A stretch of 64,000 bases of DNA. Source: Roseovarius confluentis. Its GTDB lineage: Bacteria; Pseudomonadota; Alphaproteobacteria; Rhodobacterales; Rhodobacteraceae. Shown here piece by piece: positions 11,030-21,210 of this stretch. The stretch spans positions 620,001 through 684,000 of the forward strand of contig NZ_PPFE01000001.1 in assembly GCF_002917925.1 (NCBI RefSeq). The letters run 5' to 3'. The translations under genes and the position numbers were made by a program. The notes under the pieces were generated by a model, which had not been told where the DNA came from, made no database searches, and saw only the letters and a list, made by a program, of their open reading frames with translations. How positions within the stretch are numbered: the stretch's first letter is position 1; every line of letters begins with the position of its first letter.

Positions 11030-11527
11030 TCATTCCGCCGCCACAGGGGCGCAGCCGCGGGTCTGCCACAACCGGGCCTCTTCCAGGTGAGACCAGCCAA
11101 AGGCATGGTCACTGTCGCCTTCCGCCTTCCGGCGCTCCAGCCGTTCCAACCCCTCGTCCAATGTCGGCCGGTGCCCCTGCGGCACCCACCACATGACGAA
11201 ATGCATCTCGCCCATCACCTCGAACCATTCCGCGCGGCGTTCATAGAACTGCCGATGCACGGTGTTCCAAACGAAATTCTCCAGGCTCGCCGCATCTTCC
11301 CACACGGTCAGGTTGGCCACGAACTGCGGATCCCCCCCGATGCTGGTCTCGGTGTTGCCCGTGCCAGGCTCGCCCGAGCCTTCCATCATCCACACGAACC
11401 CCGGCATCCGCTTGCCCATGCCGTTCACACGGTCCAGCGCGCCCATGAACTCCGCCACGCGCGGGTCATCCGTGGGCGCGACAAGCCGTCCGACATTCAG
11501 TTGCGCAAGATGAGGTGTGCCGGACAT
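11030..11527 (-). CDS. DUF3291 protein (dimeric alpha-beta barrel fold) in the nuo operon
   Basis: A 165-aa soluble protein matching the DUF3291 pattern: HLAQLNVGRL at the start, then ANLTVWEDAASLENFVW and MHFVMWWVPQGHRPT, ending in a region beginning EGLERLERRKAEG. The family has a ferredoxin-like dimeric alpha-beta barrel fold shared with small monooxygenases, but no reaction is established. It lies 7 bp after nuoF on the transcript. Whether it serves complex I, for example by handling a quinone, is not shown by the sequence. Confidence 0.85.
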   Translation of the reverse strand: MSGTPHLAQLNVGRLVAPTDDPRVAEFMGALDRVNGMGKRMPGFVWMMEGSGEPGTGNTETSIGGDPQFVANLTVWEDAASLENFVWNTVHRQFYERRAEWFEVMGEMHFVMWWVPQGHRPTLDEGLERLERRKAEGDSDHAFGWSHLEEARLWQTRGCAPVAAE

Positions 11528-11534
11528 CGGTTCC

Positions 11535-12830
11535 TTACTCCGCCGCCACCGCAGACACCTTGCCGGTGCGCTGCGCCTTGATCCGGTCCTCGATCTCGTC
11601 GCGGAAGTTGCGGATCAGGCCCTGGATCGGCCAGGCCGCCGCATCGCCCAGGGCACAGATCGTATGACCCTCGACCTGCTTGGTGACGTCGAACAGCATG
11701 TCGATCTCCTCGACCTCCGCCTCGCCGCGCACCAGCCGGTCCATCACCCGCATCATCCAGCCCGTGCCCTCGCGGCAGGGCGTGCATTGCCCACAGCTTT
11801 CGTGCTTGTAGAATTTCGACAGCCGCCAGATCGCCTTGATGATGTCCGTGTTCTTGTCCATCACGATCACCGCCGCGGTCCCCAGGCTCGATCCGACCTC
11901 GCGCAGCGCGTCGAAATCCATGATCGCGTCCTTCATGTTCTCGCCGCGCACGCATGGAACGGACGAACCACCGGGAATGACCGCTTTCAGGTTGTCCCAC
12001 CCGCCGCGAATGCCGCCGCAATGCTTGTCGATCAACTCTTCAAAGCTGATCGACATCGCGTCCTCGACCACGCAGGGGTTGTTCACATGGCCCGACACGG
12101 CGAAAATCTTGGTGCCCGCGTTGTTGGGCCGCCCGAAGCCGGCGAACCAGTCCGCCCCGCGCCGCAGGATCGTCGGCACCACCGCGATGCTCTCCACGTT
12201 GTTCACCGTCGTGGGACAGCCATAAAGCCCCGCCCCGGCCGGAAACGGCGGCTTCATCCGGGGCATGCCCTTCTTGCCTTCGAGGCTTTCCAGCAGCGCG
12301 GTTTCCTCGCCGCAGATATACGCCCCCGCGCCATGCGCAAGGTACAGGTCAAAATCATAACCCGACTTGCAGGCGTTCTTGCCGATCAGCCCGGCCTCGT
12401 AGGCCTCGTCGATCGCCGCCTGCAACGCTTCCTTCTCGCGGATATATTCACCGCGGATATAGATGTAACAGGCGTGGGCCTGCATCGCGTAGCTGGCGAT
12501 CAGGCACCCCTCGATCAGCGTATGCGGATCGTGGCGCATGATCTCTCGGTCCTTGCAGGTGCCCGGCTCGGACTCGTCGGCATTGACCACCAGGTAGGCG
12601 GGCCGCCCGTCGCTTTCCTTGGGCATGAAGGACCACTTGAGCCCGGTCGGGAAGCCCGCGCCGCCCCGGCCGCGCAGCCCGCTGGCCTTCATCTGTTCGA
12701 CGATCCACTCGCGCCCGTTCTCGAGGATGGTCTTGGTCCCGTCCCAATGGCCACGCGCCTGCGCGCCCTTCAGGCTGCGGTCGTGCATCCCGTAGAGATT
12801 GGTAAAGATACGATCCTGATCGTCCAGCAT
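11535..12830 (-). CDS. nuoF: NADH-quinone oxidoreductase subunit F (NADH/FMN subunit)
   Basis: Catalytic subunit that oxidises NADH with FMN and carries cluster N3, 431 aa. The start [14 protein letters not shown] at 12830 is preceded by AGGGG; an upstream GTG-type extension was discarded. The glycine-rich NADH/FMN motif [16 protein letters not shown] and the FMN motif [13 protein letters not shown] are present. The [11 protein letters not shown] cluster motif lies near residues 345-353, with a fourth Cys in HTICALGD. It stands in the N-module with nuoE and nuoG. Confidence 0.98.
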   Translation of the reverse strand: MLDDQDRIFTNLYGMHDRSLKGAQARGHWDGTKTILENGREWIVEQMKASGLRGRGGAGFPTGLKWSFMPKESDGRPAYLVVNADESEPGTCKDREIMRHDPHTLIEGCLIASYAMQAHACYIYIRGEYIREKEALQAAIDEAYEAGLIGKNACKSGYDFDLYLAHGAGAYICGEETALLESLEGKKGMPRMKPPFPAGAGLYGCPTTVNNVESIAVVPTILRRGADWFAGFGRPNNAGTKIFAVSGHVNNPCVVEDAMSISFEELIDKHCGGIRGGWDNLKAVIPGGSSVPCVRGENMKDAIMDFDALREVGSSLGTAAVIVMDKNTDIIKAIWRLSKFYKHESCGQCTPCREGTGWMMRVMDRLVRGEAEVEEIDMLFDVTKQVEGHTICALGDAAAWPIQGLIRNFRDEIEDRIKAQRTGKVSAVAAE

Positions 12831-12840
12831 CAGATAACCC

Positions 12841-13053
12841 CTAGTTTCCCCGGCTGTCGCGCCAGATTTGATAGATGAGCCAGAAGGCAAACAGGAATCC
12901 CGCCAGTGCCACAAGGTCGAAGGCGAGGCGCAGCTCGGTGCTGAACCCCTCCTTCTCGCCGATCAGGGTGACCAGCACCCAGAACACGCCCGTGCCGGCA
13001 ATCACCAGCCCGGCGCGTCGGCCCTTTTTCGACACTGAGTTTCGGTCGCTCAT
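12841..13053 (-). CDS. Small two-helix membrane protein (DUF5337-like)
   Basis: A 70-aa protein with a short basic N-terminus ([15 protein letters not shown]) and two hydrophobic segments, [18 protein letters not shown] and [20 protein letters not shown]. The ribosome site GAGGCGA precedes the ATG. It lies 10 bp upstream of nuoF. From memory this matches the Rhodobacteraceae family DUF5337, which occurs at the same place in nuo operons. Function is unknown; it could be a supernumerary membrane subunit or an assembly factor. Confidence 0.8.
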   Translation of the reverse strand: MSDRNSVSKKGRRAGLVIAGTGVFWVLVTLIGEKEGFSTELRLAFDLVALAGFLFAFWLIYQIWRDSRGN

Positions 13054-13066
13054 TCGCCTCGCTCAT

Positions 13067-14005
13067 TCAGTAAACATCACCCTTGTCCACGCGCTTCGAG
13101 AACTCGGTATCGCCGCCCGCCGCCAGGGTTTTCGCCTGATCGATCCAGTTGTCGCGGCTCACCCGGCCCTTGAAGCCGATAAGGTTCGCGTCGACCCATG
13201 CCACCTCGTCAGAGGTCCAGTTGGCAATCTGGTCGAAATGGTAGAACCCCATGTCGTGCAGCACGCCTTCCAGCTTCGGACCGACGCCCTTGATTTCCTT
13301 CAGGTTGTCGGCGCTTCCACCGCGCGGGCCGGACAGCGTCGAGGGCTTGGTGCCCACATCCTCTTTGGCGGCGTCCGCGGTCTTCGTCTTCGCCTTCGGC
13401 TTGGCCGCCGCCTTCTTGGTCTTGGCCTTTTTCTCAGGCTTAGGCGCCTTCGGCGCGGGATCTACTTTGGCCCCCGCCTCTGCATCCGTCGAGGCCGAGG
13501 TAAAGGTCGGATCCTGCGCCGTGGCGGCATCGTTCCCGCCGGAATGCGTCTCGGCCCGCATCGCGACCTTGTCGGTTCCCGCCGCCGCGGCGCTCGTGCC
13601 CGTGCGCGCGTTCAAAGGATCGGCCTTGTTCGGCAGGATCGGCTCGGGCTCGGTGCCCACCGGCGGATTCGGTTTCGGCGGGTTGGGCACGGGCGCATTC
13701 GGCGCGGGCGTGCCCCGGTCCTTCGGTGCATTCGCCTTCGGCGGGCCGGAGGGCTTGCCGCCAGATGAAGCCGCTGTCGCAGTTCCCTCGGGCATTTCCT
13801 CCAACTGCCCCAGGTCCGCGTTCTCGCCGGTGCAGAAGATCTGCAACAGAACCAACGCCATGAACACGCCCATCGCAAGCCCCAGCAGAAGCGCCGCGAA
13901 GATCCCGACTTTGCCGATCGCAGCGTAGATCGCGATGATCCCCGCTGCAAAACCGACGCCCAAGCATACCAGCTTGCACTGTGACTTCAGTATATCATCG
14001 AACAT
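13067..14005 (-). CDS. Membrane-anchored protein with a C-terminal helix-hairpin (H3TH-like) domain shared with NuoE
   Basis: A 312-aa protein. Residues 1-55 hold two membrane segments (CLGVGFAAGIIAIYAAIG and FAALLLGLAMGVFMALVLLQ). About 170 residues follow that are low-complexity Pro/Ala/Lys-rich. The C-terminal 82 residues contain the helix-hairpin signature [20 protein letters not shown] and end in KGDVY. This C-terminus is about three quarters identical by eye to that of the adjacent NuoE. It resembles COG3743, described as a predicted FEN1-like H3TH domain. A ribosome site AAAGGGAG precedes the ATG. Being next to nuoE and nuoF suggests a partner of the N-module. Confidence 0.88.
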   Translation of the reverse strand: MFDDILKSQCKLVCLGVGFAAGIIAIYAAIGKVGIFAALLLGLAMGVFMALVLLQIFCTGENADLGQLEEMPEGTATAASSGGKPSGPPKANAPKDRGTPAPNAPVPNPPKPNPPVGTEPEPILPNKADPLNARTGTSAAAAGTDKVAMRAETHSGGNDAATAQDPTFTSASTDAEAGAKVDPAPKAPKPEKKAKTKKAAAKPKAKTKTADAAKEDVGTKPSTLSGPRGGSADNLKEIKGVGPKLEGVLHDMGFYHFDQIANWTSDEVAWVDANLIGFKGRVSRDNWIDQAKTLAAGGDTEFSKRVDKGDVY

Positions 14006-14034
14006 GGCTCAACTCCCTTTGGCGTGAAGATCGT

Positions 14035-15270
14035 CTAGTAGACGTCCCCCTTTTTGACTTTCTTCGAAAAATCCGTCGTTCCGCCATCGGCCAGAGTTTT
14101 CGCCTGGGCGACCCAGTCGTCCCGGCTCACGCGGCCCTTGAACCCTTCCAGGTTCTGATCCACCCAGGCCACTTCCTGCGGCCCCCATGCAGCGATCTGA
14201 TCGAAATGGTAAAAGCCCATGGAGTGCAGAAGTTGCTCCAGCTTCGGCCCCACGCCCTTGATCATCTTCAGGTCATCCGCCCCGCCGTCGCGCGGCGCGT
14301 CCATCGTCTCGGGCTTGGTGCCCGCGTCTTCGGATTCCGCTGCGGGCGCCTTGGCCTTGGCCCTCTTGCTCTTGTCGTCGCCAGCCGGTTCGTCCTTGGA
14401 CACCGGGTTGGCCTTGCTCTTGGCGGGCGCCTCGGCCTTGGTCGTACCGGTATCGTCGGCGGGCCGGCCTTCAGAGCGGTCGGGTTTCGGCGCCTTCAGC
14501 CCCGGGTTGGCGGGCGACTCGTTCAGTTTCACTTTCGGCGGCGCGGGCTGATGGTTCGCACCATGCTCGCGCCACGGCGCCACCAGCGGCACCTCGCTGC
14601 CGTCGATCCGCTTGATCGTGTCGTCCAGATCCACCGCACGCTGGACCGAGCCATTATATTTCGTGTGACCCGAGTCGAACTCTTTCAGCGTCGTCAGACC
14701 GGCCAGCGGCTCGGACGCATAGCGCCCGTTCTGCGGCCCCGGCACCGGCACCTTGCCGGCGGCGAACTCGTCGATCATCTCGGCAAACCGCTCGGCGGTC
14801 AGATCCTCGTAGTAATCCTTGCCGATCTGCGCCATCGGCGCATTGGCACAGGCCCCAAGGCACTCCACCTCTTCCCAGCTGAACTTGCCGTCGTCGCTGA
14901 CCGTATGCGGCTTGTCCGCGATCTTTTCACGACACACCCCGATCAGGTCCTCGGCCCCGCAGATCATGCAGGACGTGGTGCCGCAAATCTGGAAATGCGC
15001 CACGCTGCCGACCGGAGACAGCTGGAACATGAAATAAAAGCTGGCCACTTCCAGTGCCCGGATATGCGCCATCTCCAGCATCTCGGCGATATGCTCGATC
15101 GCCGGGCGTGTCAGCCAGCCTTCCTGCTCCTGCGCCCGCCACAAAAGCGGAATGATGGCGCTCGCCTGGCGCCCTTCGGGATATTTCGAGATCTGCGCCT
15201 CGGCCCACGCCTGGTTGTCTGGCGTGAAGGCAAAGCTCTCGGGTTGTTCTCTGTGTAGACGTCTCAGCAT
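14035..15270 (-). CDS. nuoE: NADH-quinone oxidoreductase subunit E with C-terminal H3TH-like extension
   Basis: The [2Fe-2S] (N1a) subunit of the NADH-oxidising module, 411 aa against about 165-240 in most bacteria. Residues 1-170 are the thioredoxin-like domain with cluster ligands Cys96, 101, 137 and 141. A Lys/Ala/Pro-rich linker follows. The last ~82 residues repeat the helix-hairpin domain of the neighbouring ORF ([20 protein letters not shown]). Start 15270 is chosen because TGATG couples it to the upstream lipoprotein; a GTG 12 bp earlier is also in frame. A long NuoE of this kind is known in Rhodobacter. Confidence 0.97.
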   Translation of the reverse strand: MLRRLHREQPESFAFTPDNQAWAEAQISKYPEGRQASAIIPLLWRAQEQEGWLTRPAIEHIAEMLEMAHIRALEVASFYFMFQLSPVGSVAHFQICGTTSCMICGAEDLIGVCREKIADKPHTVSDDGKFSWEEVECLGACANAPMAQIGKDYYEDLTAERFAEMIDEFAAGKVPVPGPQNGRYASEPLAGLTTLKEFDSGHTKYNGSVQRAVDLDDTIKRIDGSEVPLVAPWREHGANHQPAPPKVKLNESPANPGLKAPKPDRSEGRPADDTGTTKAEAPAKSKANPVSKDEPAGDDKSKRAKAKAPAAESEDAGTKPETMDAPRDGGADDLKMIKGVGPKLEQLLHSMGFYHFDQIAAWGPQEVAWVDQNLEGFKGRVSRDDWVAQAKTLADGGTTDFSKKVKKGDVY

Positions 15271-15560
15271 CAGGCTGCGCACGCTCCTGTCGTCATTCGG
15301 ATGCCGCCGCCCTCAAGGCGCACGGCGCGTTCGGTGGTGACCATGTAGGCGGCCATCTGGGTCGATTGCTCGCGGGTCAGGCCGGTCTGCAATTCCACCG
15401 GCAGGTAATCCCCCTCGGTCTTCAGGGTGCAGCCGATGCTGGCCACCGCCACCTGGAACTTGGCCACGTCCTGCTCGCCCGTCCCCTCGGGCGGCGCGGT
15501 GCAGCCTGCGACGATCCCCATCGCCGCAATGGCGCCCATCAAACCGAATTTTGTCTTCAT
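15270..15560 (-). CDS. Small lipoprotein upstream of nuoE
   Basis: A 96-aa lipoprotein with signal [20 protein letters not shown], lipobox VAGC, and a short mature domain with two further Cys (ASIGCTLK and TTGACAA) that could pair. No family was recognised. Its stop overlaps the nuoE ATG as TGATG, and a GGAGAG ribosome site precedes its own start. It is the third lipoprotein in this operon, which is unusual for genes of an inner-membrane/cytoplasmic complex. Confidence 0.8.
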   Translation of the reverse strand: MKTKFGLMGAIAAMGIVAGCTAPPEGTGEQDVAKFQVAVASIGCTLKTEGDYLPVELQTGLTREQSTQMAAYMVTTERAVRLEGGGIRMTTGACAA

Positions 15561-15635
15561 CTTGTCGTCTCTCCGAACCTTCGCCGCCCCTGTTTCGGCC
15601 TTGTTCTTCTACAGGGTCAATATCCGTTGTCCCGC

Positions 15636-16874
15636 CTAGCGGTCGATCTCCCCAAAGACCACGTCCATCGTCCCGATGATCGCCGCCACGTCGGCCAGCT
15701 GGTGCCCGCTCGCAACATGGTCCATCGCCTGCAAATGCAGGTAGCCCGGCGCGCGCAGCTTGGCGCGATAGGGCTTGTTGGTGCCGTCCGACACCAGGTA
15801 GACGCCGAATTCCCCCTTGGGCGCCTCGACGGCGGCGTAAACCTCGCCCTCCGGCACGTGGAAGCCTTCGGTATACAGCTTGAAGTGATGGATAAGGGCC
15901 TCCATCGAGGTCTTCATCTCGCCCCGCTTGGGCGGCGTGACCTTGCCGCGGGACAGGATATCGCCCTGCCCCTCGGGCGCGCGGAGCTTCTCGATCGCCT
16001 GCAGCATGATCGACGCCGACTGGCGCATCTCCTCCATCCGGATCAGATAGCGGTCATAGCAGTCGCCGTTCTTGCCGACGGGGATCTGGAAATCGAACTC
16101 GTCGTAGCATTCATAGGGCTGCGACCGGCGCAGGTCCCACGCCATCCCGCTGCCGCGGACCATCACGCCGGAAAAGCCCCAGTCCAGCGCCTCCTGCTGG
16201 CTGACGACGCCGATATCGGCGTTACGCTGCTTGAAGATGCGGTTCTCCGTCAGCAGCCCGTCGATATCGTCCATGAACTTCGGAAATTCGTCCCGCGCCC
16301 AGGTCTCGATATCGTCCAGCAACTCCGGCGGAAGGTCCTGGTGCACGCCACCGGGCCGGAAATAGGCCGCGTGCAGCCGCGCGCCACAGGCCCGCTCGTA
16401 GAAGATCATCAGCTTCTCGCGTTCCTCGAAGCCCCACAGCGGCGGGGTCAGCGCGCCCACGTCCATCGCCTGCGTCGTGACGTTCAGAAGGTGGCTCAGG
16501 ATTCGCCCGATCTCGGAAAACAGCACCCGGATCAGGCTCGCGCGGCGCGGCACCTCGACGCCGGTCAGCTTCTCGATCGCCAGGCACCAGGCGTGCTCCT
16601 GGTTCATCGGCGCCACGTAGTCCAGCCGGTCGAAATAGGGCAGGTTCTGCAGGTATGTCCGGCTCTCCATCAGCTTCTCGGTGCCACGGTGCAGCAAGCC
16701 AATGTGGGGATCGCAGCGTTCCACGATCTCGCCGTCCAGCTCCAGCACAAGGCGCAACACGCCGTGCGCCGCCGGGTGCTGCGGGCCGAAGTTGATGTTG
16801 AAGTTACGGATCTTCTGCTCGCCGGTCTCGGCGTCGGCAAAGCCCTTCGTCATCGTGTTGGAGCCGTCCATCAT
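15636..16874 (-). CDS. nuoD: NADH-quinone oxidoreductase subunit D
   Basis: The 49-kDa-type subunit that helps form the quinone site, 412 aa. The N-terminal signature [20 protein letters not shown] is present, as is the C-terminal DVVFGEIDR ending typical of the family. The start is one of two adjacent ATGs (16874 or 16871), both overlapping the stop of the small upstream gene. nuoC and nuoD are separate genes, unlike the E. coli nuoCD fusion. Confidence 0.98.
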   Translation of the reverse strand: MMDGSNTMTKGFADAETGEQKIRNFNINFGPQHPAAHGVLRLVLELDGEIVERCDPHIGLLHRGTEKLMESRTYLQNLPYFDRLDYVAPMNQEHAWCLAIEKLTGVEVPRRASLIRVLFSEIGRILSHLLNVTTQAMDVGALTPPLWGFEEREKLMIFYERACGARLHAAYFRPGGVHQDLPPELLDDIETWARDEFPKFMDDIDGLLTENRIFKQRNADIGVVSQQEALDWGFSGVMVRGSGMAWDLRRSQPYECYDEFDFQIPVGKNGDCYDRYLIRMEEMRQSASIMLQAIEKLRAPEGQGDILSRGKVTPPKRGEMKTSMEALIHHFKLYTEGFHVPEGEVYAAVEAPKGEFGVYLVSDGTNKPYRAKLRAPGYLHLQAMDHVASGHQLADVAAIIGTMDVVFGEIDR

Positions 16875-17053
16875 CCTTGGTCTCCTTTTCCTCTATCGTC
16901 CGCGCGCGGGCCGAACGCCATCAGGTACAAAAGCGCCAGTGCGCCCAGCGGAAAGATCGCCACCAGCGCCCATGGGCTGGCGATGCCGTAGCCCGGCAGC
17001 AGCTTCCAGAACGGGACCACGAACGCCGCCATGAACAGTATCACCCAGACCAT
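16871..17053 (-). CDS. Small two-helix membrane protein between nuoC and nuoD
   Basis: A 60-aa protein consisting of two hydrophobic segments ([20 protein letters not shown] and [20 protein letters not shown]) followed by a charged tail. It is too small for domain assignment. The stop overlaps the nuoD start, supporting real translation. A similar uORF occupies the nuoC-nuoD gap in other Rhodobacteraceae from memory. It may be a supernumerary subunit or anchor; there is no direct evidence. Confidence 0.72.
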   Translation of the reverse strand: MVWVILFMAAFVVPFWKLLPGYGIASPWALVAIFPLGALALLYLMAFGPRADDRGKGDQG

Positions 17054-17080
17054 GTCGGCTGCCCCATATTCCGCCCCGGC

Positions 17081-17692
17081 TCACTTGGCCTTCTCGTCGG
17101 TTTTCTCGTCGCCCGGAAGGATATAGTCGGCACCCTCCCACGGACTCATGAAATCGAACTGCCGGTATTCCTGCGTCAGGTTCACCGGCTCGTAGACCAC
17201 GCGTTTCTGCACTTCGTCATAGCGCACTTCCGTATAGCCCGTGGTCGGAAAATCCTTGCGCAGCGGGAAGCCGCGGAACCCATAGTCGGTCAGGATGCGC
17301 CGCAGGTCCGGGTGGCCGCTGAACAGCACGCCGTACATGTCGAACACCTCGCGTTCGAACCAGTTGGCCGACGGGTGGATATCGGTGATCGACGGCACCA
17401 TGTCCTCTTCGCGCACCGCAACGCGCAGGCGGATGCGCTGGTTCTGGTACATGCTCAGGAAATGGTAGACCACGTCGAACCGCTTGGGCCGGTCCGGGTA
17501 ATCCACCGCCGTGATGTCCACCAACGTCGAAAAGCGGCAGTTCGGATCGGTCTTCAGGAATTCCACCAGTCCCTTGATGCTGGTCAAGGCCACGGTCACG
17601 TTCAGCTCGCCATGATCCACCGACCAGCCGGCCACGCAATCGGGCCGGCGGCTTTCGATATGGGTTCCAAGTTCGGTCAGCGCGTCAGTCAT
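17081..17692 (-). CDS. nuoC: NADH-quinone oxidoreductase subunit C
   Basis: The 30-kDa-type subunit of the connecting (Q) module, 203 aa. The family signature is clear: [20 protein letters not shown], followed by [18 protein letters not shown]. The C-terminal tail is short and Lys-rich. It begins 21 bp after nuoB and ends 27 bp before the small membrane ORF. Confidence 0.98.
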   Translation of the reverse strand: MTDALTELGTHIESRRPDCVAGWSVDHGELNVTVALTSIKGLVEFLKTDPNCRFSTLVDITAVDYPDRPKRFDVVYHFLSMYQNQRIRLRVAVREEDMVPSITDIHPSANWFEREVFDMYGVLFSGHPDLRRILTDYGFRGFPLRKDFPTTGYTEVRYDEVQKRVVYEPVNLTQEYRQFDFMSPWEGADYILPGDEKTDEKAK

Positions 17693-17713
17693 CTTGCATC
17701 CCCCAAAGGCGCC

Positions 17714-18705
<992 letters not shown>

Positions 18706-19012
18706 GTGTGGCTCCTTTCATGCGCGCCGTGCCATCAAGGCGGACCGCGCATAAGATTGGCGTACAGTACTCGTGAGGGTTTACCGCTGCCCCGGGGCAG
18801 GGTCAACCAAGCGAGACGTGATTTCGCGCGCCCTTCGACGCCAAAAATTCCGCGAATACGCTGCTGTATCGGTAATAGGTGGTTTCTGGTGTACCAGACA
18901 AATTGACGCGTCCCGGTTCGCGCGCGAAACGCCCCGGCACTTCGGGGGCACAAACAGGCCCGGATCGCGACGCATACCGCTCTGCGCCGCGCGCCCCTTC
19001 AGCCTGCCCCGG
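18706..19012. other. 307-bp intergenic region upstream of nuoA
   Basis: No gene was seen. The first ~100 bp next to nuoA hold the nuo promoter candidate and its palindrome. The remaining ~200 bp toward the beta-barrel gene contain a weak GC-rich inverted repeat (GCCCC around GGCACTTC, near 18931-18950) and nothing else recognisable. Both flanking genes read leftward, so this is the leader of nuoA, with whatever lies before the next gene on the right. Confidence 0.6.
18778..18806 (-). promoter_or_regulatory. Candidate sigma70 promoter of the nuo operon with a 14-bp palindrome in the spacer
   Basis: Read on the minus strand, TTGACC (18806-18801) and TAAACC (18783-18778) are separated by exactly 17 bp. 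The -35 matches 5 of 6 consensus bases and the -10 only about 3. Between them lies CTGCCCCGGGGCAG, a perfect palindrome at 18787-18800. An operator between -35 and -10 would suit repression, but GC-rich palindromes can be chance or structural. No transcription data are available. Confidence 0.45.
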
Positions 19013-20275
19013 TCAGAACGTCAGCTTCAGCCCGGCGATCAGCGTGTGCGACTCAACCGACCTGTCGCCGGTGATTGTCGGCAGGATCAGCGGCACAAAG
19101 CCTGCGTTGTACATGTACTCCGCCCCCAGCGTGACATGCCGCGTGGCCTCGTACTCGACGCCCAGGATCACCTGCTCCATCCGTTCCCATTCGGTGCCGT
19201 CGGTGCCCTGCACCCCCCGGCTGGCGGAAACCGACCAGGTGATCGGGTTGCCGGCCAGTTCGCGGTGCCACCGCGCCTGCAGCGTCGTCGCCTGCACGTG
19301 GTGCCCCGTCGCGGGCCAGCCATGCATCGAGCGCGTGAACTCCGCCTGCACGTCGAATCGCGGCCCGCTCCAGGTCAGGTTGACGTCCCACAGCTCGTTC
19401 CAGAAGCGATTGATCCCCCGCCCCGGCGGGTGATGCGCGATGGTGCTGTCATAGATCGACCCGCGTAAAAAGCCGCCCCCGACCGTCAGGTCATGTCCCG
19501 GCGCGGTTCCGAACCGATGCGATCCGTTCAACGTGAAATTCGACAGCGCGCCATCGTTCCTCGGGCTGCTGATCACCCGGTTGCCGCGATGCGCCGGAAT
19601 CAGGGTAAAACTGAACTCGGACCGGTCGGTGACATACCCCAGTTCGATCACCGGGTCTTCGCTCTGGGCCCAGAAATAATGGCTGGAATGGGTGTGGGTG
19701 AACGGTGCGTAGCTGGCAAAATTACCGAAACTCAACGTCTTGCGCCCGACCGCCAGGTAAAAGGGCGACCGGTTCAGATCCCCGAAAATTACCATGTACT
19801 TGCGCAGCTGCACATCGTCCTGCCCGGGATATTCGACCTCGGTGAACTCGCCCTGTACAAAGCCCGTCACCCACGGCAGCGCCAGCGTGGCATTGAGCGA
19901 GATCTCGTTGATCACGCCATAGCTGTCGGACGTGCCGCGCGTATGCGTCGGCGGCAGGCGCGACAGGATGGGAAACTTGCCGGGCGTGTCCGTGCGCTCG
20001 GAAATCTGCGTGGCGATCAGCCGCCCGCCAAAGGTAAGCGATCCCTCCGGCACCTGTCCTTTGGCCCGCGCCCGCAGAATTCGCGCCACCTTGTTGGTCA
20101 CGTCGTTCTGGCGGTCGAAAATCCGTTCGGAATAGCGCAGATCGGCGCGCAATCGGCCGTCCGCCGTCGCGTAAATACCCTCCTCGGCCGCGGCGAAACC
20201 AGCCGAGAACCAGCACAGCGCGACGCACAGCATCGCCGTTTCCAAAGCTCCGAGACGTTGCAGAATGCGCTTCAT
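19013..20275 (-). CDS. Outer-membrane beta-barrel (porin-like) protein, unassigned
   Basis: A 420-aa protein with a Sec signal peptide (cleavage near GFAAA-EEG), then alternating aromatic/polar strands and a terminal aromatic residue (AGLKLTF), as expected of an outer-membrane barrel. Segments such as SFTLIPAHRGNRV and LGVEYEATRHVTLGAEYMYN look like strands. I do not recognise a specific porin family. Start MKRILQRLGAL at 20275 is preferred over an upstream ATG because it fits the signal peptide. It follows the liu genes after a hairpin, so a transport role linked to them is speculative. Confidence 0.75.
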   Translation of the reverse strand: MKRILQRLGALETAMLCVALCWFSAGFAAAEEGIYATADGRLRADLRYSERIFDRQNDVTNKVARILRARAKGQVPEGSLTFGGRLIATQISERTDTPGKFPILSRLPPTHTRGTSDSYGVINEISLNATLALPWVTGFVQGEFTEVEYPGQDDVQLRKYMVIFGDLNRSPFYLAVGRKTLSFGNFASYAPFTHTHSSHYFWAQSEDPVIELGYVTDRSEFSFTLIPAHRGNRVISSPRNDGALSNFTLNGSHRFGTAPGHDLTVGGGFLRGSIYDSTIAHHPPGRGINRFWNELWDVNLTWSGPRFDVQAEFTRSMHGWPATGHHVQATTLQARWHRELAGNPITWSVSASRGVQGTDGTEWERMEQVILGVEYEATRHVTLGAEYMYNAGFVPLILPTITGDRSVESHTLIAGLKLTF

Positions 20276-20338
20276 AACCGTCCTTTCCGGCCCCACGGGG
20301 CTCAGAAGGCGGCAGAAAAGTTGATTTTTCGTTAAATT

Positions 20339-20355
20339 CGGCGGTATTTCCGCCG
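20339..20355 (-). terminator. Hairpin after the liu operon
   Basis: The 6-bp perfect stem CGGCGG/CCGCCG around a TATTT loop lies immediately after the stop of the enoyl-CoA hydratase gene. On the minus strand it is followed by AATTTAACG, a poor U-tract. It may be a weak terminator or an mRNA stabiliser separating the liu genes from the barrel gene. Confidence 0.45.
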
Positions 20356-20356
20356 G

Positions 20357-21145
20357 TCAGTCACCGCCGCGCCAAGGCGGCTCCCGCTTGTCGAAAAACG
20401 CCGAGATACCGGCCTGCGCCTCCGCGCCCGCCCAACAGGCGCTGAGCGCCTCGATCGTGTCGCCGATCACGTCCGTGTCGATCTTCGGCCCCAACCGACG
20501 CAACAGGCTCTTGGCCTGCGACACGGCCTCTGGCGCGCAGTCCAGGTAGGGCGCAACCTCTTCCTCGATGGCCTGATCCAGCGCATCCTGCGGCACCGCG
20601 CGGGCCAAAAGGTCCAGCCGGACCGCTTCGGCGGCATCGAACCGCCGCCCCGACATGAAAAACCGGCGCGCCTTCGCCTCGCCAGTCCGCGCCGCGACAT
20701 AAGGCCCGATGGTGGCCGGGATTAGCCCCAGCCGCGTCTCCGTGCACGCCATCTGCACGCTGTCCGCGCCCACCGCGACGTCACAGACCGAGATCATGCC
20801 CAGCCCGCCGCCGAACGCGTTGCCATGCACCCGCGCGATCAGCGGCTTGGGCAGCGTGTTGAGCGCCTGCAACATGTAGGCCAGCTTGCCCGCCTCCGCG
20901 GCCCGCGTCTCGGGATCGGCCGCGAACTGGTCGCGCATCCAGCCAAGGTCGCCCCCGGCACAGAATGTCTTGCCTTCCGCGGCCATCACCACCACGCGCA
21001 CACTCTCGTCCGCGCCCAGCGTCTGTGCGGCCGCGTGCAGCTCTGCGATCATCCGCGCAGACAAAGCGTTGTGCTTCTCCGCCCGATCCAGCCAGAGCGT
21101 CGCCACGCCGCGGTCGTCCCGCTCGATCCTCACCGTTTCGTACAT
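20357..21145 (-). CDS. liuC: Methylglutaconyl-CoA hydratase (enoyl-CoA hydratase family)
   Basis: A 262-aa crotonase-fold enzyme. In this context it should hydrate 3-methylglutaconyl-CoA to HMG-CoA, the fourth step of leucine breakdown. The oxyanion-hole segments KTFCAGGDLGWM and HGNAFGGGLGMISVCD are visible, as is a catalytic-type Glu in ACTETRLGLIPATIGPY. Start MYETVRIERD at 21145 was chosen; the longer frame runs back into the palindromic gap. The assignment to the leucine pathway rests on the neighbouring liu genes rather than on the sequence alone. Confidence 0.9.
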   Translation of the reverse strand: MYETVRIERDDRGVATLWLDRAEKHNALSARMIAELHAAAQTLGADESVRVVVMAAEGKTFCAGGDLGWMRDQFAADPETRAAEAGKLAYMLQALNTLPKPLIARVHGNAFGGGLGMISVCDVAVGADSVQMACTETRLGLIPATIGPYVAARTGEAKARRFFMSGRRFDAAEAVRLDLLARAVPQDALDQAIEEEVAPYLDCAPEAVSQAKSLLRRLGPKIDTDVIGDTIEALSACWAGAEAQAGISAFFDKREPPWRGGD

Positions 21146-21162
21146 CCGTCCTCTCCCCGCGC

Positions 21163-21210
21163 CAAAATTCTTCCAAGAATTTTGACAAGAATTTTCGAAA
21201 ATTCTTGTCA
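21163..21210. repeat. Double AT-rich palindrome between the HMG-CoA lyase and liuC genes
   Basis: Two adjacent palindromes share the unit AAAATTCTT. One is CAAAATTCTT-CC-AAGAATTTTG at 21163-21184. The other is a perfect 28-bp palindrome at 21183-21210, centred on TTTTCGAAAA. It starts at the stop codon of the lyase gene. A degenerate copy of the same unit occurs at 49927. In this GC-rich genome such an AT-rich block stands out and would form two strong hairpins in the liu mRNA. Confidence 0.8.
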
